Source of the DNA: an uncultured Clostridia bacterium
Lineage (GTDB): Bacteria > Bacillota > Clostridia > TANB77 > CAG-508
NCBI GenBank assembly: GCA_934162535.1
Contig: CAKPJC010000003.1
Location: 1 to 64,000 of the forward strand
Length of the DNA stretch: 64,000 nucleotides
Reading direction: 5' to 3'
In this document: in pieces, positions 8,242 to 15,646 of the stretch
Layout of the letters: each line of letters opens with the position of its first letter
Position numbering within the stretch: position 1 is the first letter of the stretch
Made by a program: the position numbers and the translations under genes
The notes under the pieces: model-generated
Told to the model about the DNA's origin: nothing
Databases searched by the model: none
The model's input: only the letters and a program-made list of their open reading frames with translations

Positions 8242-8267
8242 TTATTATTCTTCCTCCATAACTTAAT

Positions 8268-8448
8268 ATTATATTTATCGATTTTATCTCGTTTTTTAGC
8301 TTTTGAATATCTATATTATAATCATCATCCAATAAATCTTTATTATTATAGGTTACATTAATTATTCTATTTATATCATAATATTTAAAACTTTTCCATA
8401 AACCTACAAAATTTATATTTTTCTCAATTTTATATCAAACGTTTGTTT
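8268..8448 (-). pseudogene. Possible recombinase C-terminal remnant upstream of rhuM
   Basis: An open minus-strand frame without a good start encodes a stretch containing DIQKLKNEIKSIN, close to ILQKLENEIKLIN of the recombinase in this element. At the DNA level 8276-8309 and 4920-4954 align with about 28 of 33 identities. It may be a fossil of an earlier recombinase gene. Otherwise the 284 bp between the right attachment site and rhuM holds only AT-rich sequence, presumably including the rhuM promoter. Confidence 0.4.
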
Positions 8449-8525
8449 TTGTCAACAGTTAAAAATAAATTTCAAAATTTTTTCAAACACTGAAATTTAA
8501 GTATTTACATTAAATTCAAATTGTT

Positions 8526-9014
8526 CTATCCTGCATACTGTCTACTTTGAAATCTACCTTCTGGTACATCATGGAAACATATTGCAATTGCTAGTGCATA
8601 TCCTAAATTAATTGAAGCATCAAACCCTGAGCCAATAGCTAATCCCTCTGGTACATTATGTATTGCTAAACCTATACTGACGATTATTCCTGTTCTTAGA
8701 AGAGTACTTTTCTTGTCATATGAACTATTATTTTTAGTATTAAATTTTCTATCAACTAATATTTCGCAAATTATCATTATTATTATACCTATAAATATTC
8801 CTATTATTGTTTGTGATATTTTACTAATCCCTAATGATTCTGGTATCAAATCAAAACATATAACTGCCATCATCAATCCACCAGCAAATGATAATATAAA
8901 GCTTAAAAATTTATTTGAATTACTTTTAATTGTACAACCAATTATTCCTCCTATTGTAGTTCCTATCGTTCCAAAAAATAGCCCTAAAATGGTTGTATTT
9001 ACTACATCTTGCAT
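8526..9014 (-). pseudogene. ZIP-family metal transporter, N-terminal fragment
   Basis: The ATG at 9014 follows an AAGGAG site. The frame encodes four hydrophobic segments and the ZIP metal-site helices HNVPEGLAIGSGF and FHDVPEG, then leaves ZIP sequence at the attachment core and ends RFQSRQYAG plus stop, encoded by the element. The first metal-site helix is intact; the second is broken right after its PEG. If the element is removed at the 9-bp core the second helix becomes HDVPEGISMALPMK, the canonical form. The truncated 162-residue product is probably non-functional. Confidence 0.9.
8537..8565. other. attR: attP arm plus core
   Basis: The core CCTTCTGGT is at 8557-8565, with the crossover dinucleotide TC at 8560-8561. 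The arm ACTGTCTAC at 8537-8545 is the inverted partner of 4552-4560; the spacer between arm and core also mirrors the left side (TTGA, TC and ACC positions match). Confidence 0.85.
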
Positions 9015-9060
9015 AAAAAAACTCCTTAAAATATATTTTGTATTAATATATTTTAAAAGA
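9012..9060 (-). promoter_or_regulatory. Hairpin overlapping the ZIP ribosome site
   Basis: On the minus strand TAAAATATATT and AATATATTTTA form an 11-bp AT-only stem that extends imperfectly to pair CTC with the GGAG of the ZIP Shine-Dalgarno; seven T residues follow immediately before the ATG. It could act as a terminator or attenuator at the 3' end of the preceding unit, or sequester the ribosome site. Confidence 0.45.
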
Positions 9061-9087
9061 GCTTTTTTATTACTTTTTCTTATTCAA

Positions 9088-9357
9088 TTAATATAGTGTA
9101 ATATTAGGATTTTTATCTTGAGTTACATTAAGTTCTTGTTCTAATCCATCATTATTGTTTTCATCATCTGGTAACAATACTGTTCCTTCTTCTGTAACAA
9201 CAGGTTTATTGTTTTTATTTTGAATTTGTGTTGTTGTATTATTATCATTATCTTCAATTTGTTTTGATGTATTTTTTTGGTAAATTATTCCTATTATTGC
9301 AACTACTATGATTACTACAATGATTCCTATTATTATCATTAAATTACTCTTTTTCAT
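9088..9357 (-). CDS. Small membrane-anchored protein of unknown function
   Basis: The 89-residue product has one N-terminal hydrophobic segment (residues about 5-27, rich in I and V). A polar tail of Asn, Asp, Thr and Gln with TEEGTVLLPDDENNNDG follows. It lies 12 bp after prfA with its own AGAGGTAC ribosome site, so it is likely expressed from the prfA transcript. I do not recognise a family; the tail looks disordered and extracytoplasmic. Confidence 0.7.
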   Translation of the reverse strand: MKKSNLMIIIGIIVVIIVVAIIGIIYQKNTSKQIEDNDNNTTTQIQNKNNKPVVTEEGTVLLPDDENNNDGLEQELNVTQDKNPNITLY

Positions 9358-9369
9358 AAATTGTACCTC

Positions 9370-10431
9370 TTATTCTTCTTCACCTTTTAATTTTTCTGCT
9401 CTATCAGCTGCACTTAAATTATCTATCATTTCATCAATATCTCCATTAAGAAAGTTTTCCATTTGATATATGCTCATTCCAATTCTATGGTCTGTAATAC
9501 GTCCTTGTGGATAATTGTATGTTCTTATTTTTTCACTTCTATCTCCACTACCAACTTGTGTTTTTCTTGCATTTGATATTTCAGATTCTTGTTTCTCTTT
9601 TTCTATATTATATAATCTTGAACGTAACATTTTCATTGCATATTCTCTATTTTGTAGTTGTGAACGTTCTGTTTGACATTCTACAACTATCCCTGTTGGC
9701 TCATGTATAAGTCTTACTGCTGATGATGTTTTGTTTATATGCTGTCCTCCTGCTCCTGATGCTCTAAATACTTCCATTTTTATATCTGATGGATTTATCT
9801 CTATTTCAACATCTTCTACAACTGGAAGCACTGCAACTGTTGCTGTTGATGTGTGTATTCTTCCACTACTTTCTGTATCTGGTACTCTTTGCACTCTGTG
9901 TACTCCACTTTCAAATTTTAATCTACTATATGCTCCTTTTCCTGTAACCATAAATGATATTTCTTTATATCCACCTAATTCTGTTTCATTTTCATTTAGT
10001 ACATCTATTTTCCAATGTTTTTTTTCTGCATACATTGAGTACATTCTAAATAATGTTCCGGCAAATAATGCAGCTTCATCTCCTCCTGCTCCTGCACGAA
10101 TTTCACAAATTATATTTTTGTCATCATTTGGGTCTTTTGGTATTAATAATGCTTTTAATTCTTCTTCAATATGTGGAAGTTTTTCTTTTGCTTCATAATA
10201 ATCTGCTTCAGCAAGTTCTTTTAGTTCCTTGTCCTCCATCATTTCTTTAGCTTCTTCCATTCTTTGTTTCTCTTTTTTGTATTCTCTATATTTTAATACA
10301 ACTTCTTCTATTGAACTGTGCTCTTTTATTAGCTTTTGCCATTCTGTTTGATTTGCTATTACTTCTGGGTCACTTATAGCTTTTGTTAATTCTTCATATC
10401 TCTTTTCAACTGCTTCAAGTTTGTCAAACAT
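9370..10431 (-). CDS. prfA: Peptide chain release factor 1
   Basis: This 353-residue factor reads UAA and UAG and triggers peptidyl-tRNA hydrolysis. The peptidyl-transferase motif GGQ lies in GAGGQHINKTSSAVRL (about residues 228-243). The codon-recognition tripeptide, P-x-T in RF1, is PDT in RVPDTESSGRIHTS. The N-terminal helical domain (residues 1-110) and the ending SIYQMENFLNGDIDEMIDNL are standard. The start ATG has AAAGAGGT upstream. The neighbour usually found with prfA (prmC) is not adjacent here. Confidence 0.96.
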   Translation of the reverse strand: MFDKLEAVEKRYEELTKAISDPEVIANQTEWQKLIKEHSSIEEVVLKYREYKKEKQRMEEAKEMMEDKELKELAEADYYEAKEKLPHIEEELKALLIPKDPNDDKNIICEIRAGAGGDEAALFAGTLFRMYSMYAEKKHWKIDVLNENETELGGYKEISFMVTGKGAYSRLKFESGVHRVQRVPDTESSGRIHTSTATVAVLPVVEDVEIEINPSDIKMEVFRASGAGGQHINKTSSAVRLIHEPTGIVVECQTERSQLQNREYAMKMLRSRLYNIEKEKQESEISNARKTQVGSGDRSEKIRTYNYPQGRITDHRIGMSIYQMENFLNGDIDEMIDNLSAADRAEKLKGEEE

Positions 10432-10492
10432 ATTTTTACCTCTTTTCTTTTAAACTCATGATATTATATCATATTATGTATGCGTTTTCAAG

Positions 10493-12448
10493 CTATTGCA
10501 ATTCTATATAATTGAATTTATGCTTTTGTTCTTTTAGTATTTCCTTTTCTCTTTGTGTACATGTTAATATTATTATTTGTCTATCACTATATTGTGTCGC
10601 TAAATAGTTTAATATATTTTTTAATCTCTCTATATCATAGTAAGCAAATGCTTCATCTAATATTACAGGCACTTTTTCTTTTGATATTTCATCTAGCATT
10701 GCGAGTCTTAACGACAAATATAATTGGTCAATTGTTCCTATACTTAGTCTTTCTACAGGTGCATAACTTCCATTTTCTAATTCTACTGTTAATCCTTGTT
10801 CATCTCCAAAATATACATTTTTATATTTTCCTTTGGTTATTTTTGACATATTAGTTGATAACTTGTCAGTAAATATTGGACTAACACTGTCTTTCATTTT
10901 TTCATATGCTTTTTCTAACATTCTTTTTGCAAGTTCTATGCTTGTATTTATTTTCTGTAAATTTTCATATTCTTCTTTTTGTGCACATAGTTCTTCTTCT
11001 ATATTTGATAAATTATCAAGCATTGGCTCTATAGAATCTTTTTTCAATTCTATTTTGTTTGCATCAATTTTTAAATTATTTATTATACTTTCTGATATGT
11101 TAATTTCATCATCAATATTTTCTGATTCAAATAACTTTTTTATTTCCTCTTCTTTTATATTTTTATAATAATGATTTATTATTTGTTGTTTTTCTAAATT
11201 ATTTAAAAATTCATTTTCCACATTTATTTTTTTTATTTCTTCTATTAAATTTTTAGAATTATTTTCTAATATTTTTATTTCACTTTCTAATTTTATTTTT
11301 TCATCATTTAATTCTCTTATATTTTTTTCTTTGTCATCTTCTATATTCTCTATATTAATATTTATTTGATTATTTTTTATTTTTGAAAAAATATAATAAA
11401 TTGGTAAAATAATTAAAATAATATATCTAATAATTTCATTTTCTGTTATTCTCGGAATAAATATAACCCACGTAGCACAAGCTATTAACAAAAGAACAGA
11501 TATTATTTTTATTTTCTTGTTTATTTTTTTTATATTATTTATTTCATCATCATATTTTTTATTGTTTTTTTCTTTTTCTATTTCTTGTTCTTTTTTTTCT
11601 ATATTATTTTTTATTTCTTTTATTTTATTTTTATTTTCTTCAATTATATTTTCTTTTATTTTTATTTTTTCTTTTTCTAAATTATTTTTTTCTATTATTT
11701 TTTTTATTTCTTTTAACAAATTATTTTTTATTTTATTTTTTAATATTTTATTTTTTATTTCTTTTTTTTCTTCTTCAATCTCATATTGAATATTTTCATA
11801 TTTTTTTAATTCATTTATTTTTTCTGTATTTTTTTCTATATTTTTTTCTATAATATTTATTGGCTTTTCTTTACTTCTTTCAGTTCCAACTTCTTCCAAT
11901 TGTTTTTTGTTTATTTTTTCTATGGCTTTTTTATATGAAATGTTGTCTTCACCTGTCCCTAACAAGTTTGATATCTTTTGCACTAGCATGCTTTGCTCAT
12001 TCTTTCCAATTTTTACCTCTTGTTGTATTGAAACAGATGTTGCTAAAAACATTTCCTCGTTTATTTGCGTTTGTTCATAAAAGAATTCACTTCCTTTATT
12101 TTTATCTATATTAAATTCTTTTGTAATGTCTTCTCCTTTTTCATTATATATTATTGGATTCTTTTTATTAAATTCTCTAAATATTTCATATCTTTCTTTA
12201 TTGTCCAATTCATAAGATAATTTTCCAGAAAACTCTTCTGAATCCCATGGTTTGTATTTTTCAAAATCAGATATCTCTTTTCCCTTTTTGTTTTTTGATG
12301 TTCCATAAAATATATTTAAAATAAATTTTAATAATGTTGATTTTCCACTTTCATTTTTTCCATATATTATATTTATATTATTTTTTAATTTTATTTCTTT
12401 ATTTTTTAATTTGCCATATGAATTTATTTTTATTTCATTTATTTTCAA
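10493..12448 (-). CDS. yhaN: SMC/Rad50-like ATPase, YhaN/SbcC type
   Basis: The TTG start at 12448 follows GGAGGG. The 651-residue product has a Walker A GKNESGKSTLL at about residues 30-40 and a very long Lys/Glu/Asn/Ile coiled coil interrupted by two hydrophobic segments near residues 315-358. The ABC-type signature (LSIGTIDQLYLSLRLA) and Walker B VPVILDEAFAYYD are at the C-terminus. Hydrophobic helices within the coil are a YhaN feature. It probably partners with the nuclease encoded just upstream (13-bp gap) in processing DNA ends. Codon use is extreme, almost only AAA, ATA, GAA and AAT. yhaN is by similarity of organisation; sbcC is the alternative label. Confidence 0.85.
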   Translation of the reverse strand: MKINEIKINSYGKLKNKEIKLKNNINIIYGKNESGKSTLLKFILNIFYGTSKNKKGKEISDFEKYKPWDSEEFSGKLSYELDNKERYEIFREFNKKNPIIYNEKGEDITKEFNIDKNKGSEFFYEQTQINEEMFLATSVSIQQEVKIGKNEQSMLVQKISNLLGTGEDNISYKKAIEKINKKQLEEVGTERSKEKPINIIEKNIEKNTEKINELKKYENIQYEIEEEKKEIKNKILKNKIKNNLLKEIKKIIEKNNLEKEKIKIKENIIEENKNKIKEIKNNIEKKEQEIEKEKNNKKYDDEINNIKKINKKIKIISVLLLIACATWVIFIPRITENEIIRYIILIILPIYYIFSKIKNNQININIENIEDDKEKNIRELNDEKIKLESEIKILENNSKNLIEEIKKINVENEFLNNLEKQQIINHYYKNIKEEEIKKLFESENIDDEINISESIINNLKIDANKIELKKDSIEPMLDNLSNIEEELCAQKEEYENLQKINTSIELAKRMLEKAYEKMKDSVSPIFTDKLSTNMSKITKGKYKNVYFGDEQGLTVELENGSYAPVERLSIGTIDQLYLSLRLAMLDEISKEKVPVILDEAFAYYDIERLKNILNYLATQYSDRQIIILTCTQREKEILKEQKHKFNYIELQ

Positions 12449-12461
12449 ATAAATCCCTCCA

Positions 12462-13526
12462 TTATTCCAATATTTCTATTCCTATTTCTAATGCCTTTTC
12501 TATAATCTCTTCGTCATATTCTTCTTTTTGCATTTCTTCAATCATTTCTTTTACAAATAACCCTTTTAATGTTCTTTCTCTTGATATTTTTTCTATATCA
12601 TAGTTTAGTTTTGTTTTATCTTTTATTTTTATTATTCTATCATTTAATTCATATTTATATAAATCATATATATTTATTTCAAAATTTCTTTTTCCTGTTA
12701 ATATTATTTTATATAATTTATTTTCTTCAATTTCTTTTTCTTTTATTATTTCTGCTAATTGTTCTATTGAGGTTATTTCCGTACATTCTATTTCTTCTTC
12801 TACAAATTCCGTTTCATCTAATGGTATAAATCTTAAGTCTTGCCTTTTTATATCTCCTACTATCATTCCATGTTTTCCTAATTCATCAAATCCTAAAGAT
12901 ATTGTAGAACCAGGATATATTATTTTCCCATCTGGTTCATAATTATTTTTATGAATATGTCCCAATGCTACATAGTCAAATCCTTTTGCTTCTAATTCTT
13001 TTTTACTTATAGGGTTGTATTGTTTTTCTTCTTTTGTAGAACCATCTAATGTTCCATGTATTATTAGTACATTTGATTTTTCAGGATTTTTTATTTCTAA
13101 TTCTTCTATATTTACTTTTGGGCAGTAAAAATCTTCAAATCCATAACCATATATATCTACATCTTCTAATTCTATTCTTTCCAATTTTGATTTGAATATA
13201 TGTACATTTTCGCTCCATTGATAATTATTATAATATGATTTTTTTAAATACGGATCATGATTCCCTGGGGCAATAAATATTCGAGTTTCTTTTATTTCTC
13301 TGAATAAATTATCAATATATTCTATTGTTGATTTTTTTACATATTTGTGTTCATATAAATCTCCTGCTATAAAAAGATATTCTATTCTTTTGTCTTTTAT
13401 ATAATCTATTACTTTTTTGAATATTTTTCTCTGTTCTAACCTTCTTTTCTCCCCTAAGTTACCTTTATCAGATAATGTTGAAAATGGTGAGTCAAAGTGC
13501 ATATCTGCTATATGTACAAATTTCAT
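12462..13526 (-). CDS. yhaO: DNA repair exonuclease, SbcD/YhaO-type metallophosphoesterase
   Basis: The 354-residue product starts MKFVHIADMHFDSPF, with the first metal-binding motif D-x-H. It continues with AGDLYEHKY, APGNHDPY and LIIHGTLDG, then ALGHIHKNNY, the ordered motifs of the Mre11/SbcD calcineurin-like phosphoesterases. The C-terminal part is the capping region. It is the first gene of the two-gene unit with the YhaN-like ATPase. The complex is expected to resect or nick DNA ends. Confidence 0.88.
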   Translation of the reverse strand: MKFVHIADMHFDSPFSTLSDKGNLGEKRRLEQRKIFKKVIDYIKDKRIEYLFIAGDLYEHKYVKKSTIEYIDNLFREIKETRIFIAPGNHDPYLKKSYYNNYQWSENVHIFKSKLERIELEDVDIYGYGFEDFYCPKVNIEELEIKNPEKSNVLIIHGTLDGSTKEEKQYNPISKKELEAKGFDYVALGHIHKNNYEPDGKIIYPGSTISLGFDELGKHGMIVGDIKRQDLRFIPLDETEFVEEEIECTEITSIEQLAEIIKEKEIEENKLYKIILTGKRNFEINIYDLYKYELNDRIIKIKDKTKLNYDIEKISRERTLKGLFVKEMIEEMQKEEYDEEIIEKALEIGIEILE

Positions 13527-13637
13527 ATTTTTTACCTTCCTATTTATATTTTATTTTTTACATTCTATCTTATTTTCTCATTTTTTTCAATATTTTTGCG
13601 AAAGTTTTTTCGTAAATAACTTTATACTTTTTAGAAT

Positions 13638-13704
13638 AAATAAGAAAAGTTGAAAATTTTTCCTTGATTTGTTATCACCCGATTTGAATTTTCGACTAAA
13701 ATAA
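13638..13704. repeat. Dispersed intergenic repeat, copy A
   Basis: About 62 bp with a palindromic left part (GAAAA/TTTTC rich) and a right part containing CCCGATTTGA and TTTTCGACTAAAA. It matches 31720-31785 closely. Part of the 208-bp gap upstream of yhaO. Confidence 0.7.
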
Positions 13705-13705
13705 A

Positions 13706-13734
13706 AAATCCCAGAAAACCTGGAATTTTTTATT
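13706..13734 (-). terminator. Rho-independent terminator of the exporter operon
   Basis: On the minus strand TTCCAGG and CCTGG-complement TCTGGGA form a short stem with a TTTT loop, followed by TTTTTT, directly after the 13735 stop codon. Confidence 0.75.
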
Positions 13735-15633
13735 TTAATTTTTTTCTTTTTTTATTGAATCTGTAATTGTTATAAATTTAACATTACCATTCATAGCTTC
13801 ATCTTTCATAGCAAAATTAATATATTTTTTAGATAGATTGTCTAATTCTTCAATTCTTTCTGTTAAATCTTTTACATTATTGTCTACAAAATTATATATT
13901 TTATCAATTGCTTGTGTATTAAATTCATTTATTCCACTTGATAGTGTTTCCATACCATTAGCTATTGTTTTAGAACTTTCTGACAATTGTGTGCTAGCTG
14001 AACTTAGTGTGTTAGTACTTGCATTTAGTTTCGCCACACCTGAGTTCAATGTATTTGCACCTGCCTTTATTTGGTTAACTCCTGCTATTAATGTTTGAGA
14101 TTTTGTAGATAGTTCCTCAACTCCTGTTACCAACTCTCCTGTCTTCGCGTTCATTAATTGTAATCCTTCATTAAGTTCTGCTGTTCCTTCTGCAAGCCCT
14201 TTAGCACCTGCTTTTATTCCTGGATTTTTTTCTGTTCCTTCTCCATCAAAGCCTTCTTTTATTGCAGAAACTGTAGCTTTTAATGTGGCTGTTGATTTTA
14301 ATGAATCAATATTATTATCATATGATTGTATTGATGCTGTATTCATCTCAATTTGTTGTTTTAATAATGCAACAAGTTCTTGGTTTTCACTATTTGCTAT
14401 TATTTGTGCTTCTAGTGCTTTATTTAAGTTTGCTAAATTTGTTTTTGCTTTTGTCAAACTTGCAACTTTAGCTTCTATATTTGAAGTATCTGTTGATTGT
14501 AATTTTGCATTTATTCCGTCAATTGCAGATGATACTTTTTGTACCCCTTTGTTCACATCTTGAGCACCTGTTGAAATTCTACCTGTTGCTAAAGTAGCAT
14601 CATTAATTTTTGTATTTAATAATTCTGCTCCCTCTACTAATTTATTCACACCTGGTACTAACGCACCTGTTTTTGATGATAATTGGTTTATTCCTTTTGC
14701 TAAATTATCTGCACCTACTTCTGCATCTTGTGTACCTTTTGCTAAGTCTCCCATATATCCATTAAATTCTGCTGATTTTTCTGAATATTCTGCTGTCCCA
14801 TCTTTTAATGTATTTGCTCCAGCTTGTATTTGTTCACTTGCAGTTTTCATGTCTTCTACTGATTTATATAATTCATCTATTTTATCTGTAATATTGTCTG
14901 TATCATCTTCTAATGCTCTTGGTGTTATATAAGTAAGCATATTTTCTAATTCAAAATCTGTTGAGTCCATTGTTATTTCAACTGTATTAGGAATATCAAC
15001 TGTATCTTTTTCAATATTTAGACTTTCTTGTAATCCTGGAAATGCAATTCCTAAAACTATTGTCTCTCCATCTTTTTCGATTACTTTTCCATTTGATATC
15101 TCTATGTTTTTATTTACCTTATTATCAATTGCAGTTCCCGTAATTACAATAAATGGTGTATATAACGTTTCATTTTTGCCTCTTATATTTACAGTATGTG
15201 CATCTTTATTTTCATATTGTATTGTAATTTTTATTTTACCTTCTTTACCTGCAATATCTTTTGCAGATATTTCTTCTCCATTTAACTCATATTTTATTGT
15301 CGTTTGTACTGGTAATTGTTTTGATGATTCTCCTTGGTAGTAAATGTCCTTTTCTCCTGCATTCCATATAACTGAATTATTATTTATGTTGAAACTTTCA
15401 TCTCCACCTACATTTTTTATATTTAATAAATCTGACATGTCATTTATTATTTGTAATAGTTCTTCATTTTTTATATGTGTACTTACTATTGTGTTATATG
15501 AGCTTCCTTCATTATTAAGTTTTGAATATACTGTTTCTTCTTTTGTTAATGCAAATACTGGCATTGTATAGCCTATCATTGAACATAGTAATATTCCACT
15601 TACTATTCTCTTTCCTAAATTTTCTTTTATCAT
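13735..15633 (-). CDS. Exported repeat protein, partner of MMPL transporter
   Basis: The 632-residue product has a signal peptide (GKRIVSGILLCSMIGYTMPVFA, residues about 7-28). After a beta-rich N-terminal half (residues 30-230) it has a long array of heptad-like repeats such as LAKGINQLSSKTGALVPGVNKL, GAKGLAEGTAELNEGLQLM and IKAGANTLNSGVAKL. These repeats resemble the extracellular helical part of YhgE/Pip-type and ESX-accessory proteins. No C-terminal membrane anchor is seen. It is 13 bp after the MMPL gene in the same operon, so the two likely form an export complex. Specific substrate unknown. Confidence 0.8.
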   Translation of the reverse strand: MIKENLGKRIVSGILLCSMIGYTMPVFALTKEETVYSKLNNEGSSYNTIVSTHIKNEELLQIINDMSDLLNIKNVGGDESFNINNNSVIWNAGEKDIYYQGESSKQLPVQTTIKYELNGEEISAKDIAGKEGKIKITIQYENKDAHTVNIRGKNETLYTPFIVITGTAIDNKVNKNIEISNGKVIEKDGETIVLGIAFPGLQESLNIEKDTVDIPNTVEITMDSTDFELENMLTYITPRALEDDTDNITDKIDELYKSVEDMKTASEQIQAGANTLKDGTAEYSEKSAEFNGYMGDLAKGTQDAEVGADNLAKGINQLSSKTGALVPGVNKLVEGAELLNTKINDATLATGRISTGAQDVNKGVQKVSSAIDGINAKLQSTDTSNIEAKVASLTKAKTNLANLNKALEAQIIANSENQELVALLKQQIEMNTASIQSYDNNIDSLKSTATLKATVSAIKEGFDGEGTEKNPGIKAGAKGLAEGTAELNEGLQLMNAKTGELVTGVEELSTKSQTLIAGVNQIKAGANTLNSGVAKLNASTNTLSSASTQLSESSKTIANGMETLSSGINEFNTQAIDKIYNFVDNNVKDLTERIEELDNLSKKYINFAMKDEAMNGNVKFITITDSIKKEKN

Positions 15634-15646
15634 TTTTATCTCCTTT

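Larger units (their letters stand above)
4537..8560. mobile_element. 4,024-bp serine-recombinase integrative element in a ZIP gene
   Basis: The boundaries are set by the identical 9-bp core at 4533-4541 and 8557-8565. Cargo on the minus strand, in transcription order, is a RhuM-type protein, a GNAT acetyltransferase, a 37-aa ORF and a TnpX/large-serine-type recombinase broken by one stop codon. The circularised attP would pair ACTGTCTAC (8537-8545) with GTAGACAGT (4552-4560), about 11 bp on each side of the core, the arrangement expected for a large serine integrase attP. No relaxase or transfer genes are present, so it is a small integrative element rather than a conjugative one. Coding density is low, with non-coding sequence at 6343-6711 and 8242-8525. 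Confidence 0.9.
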
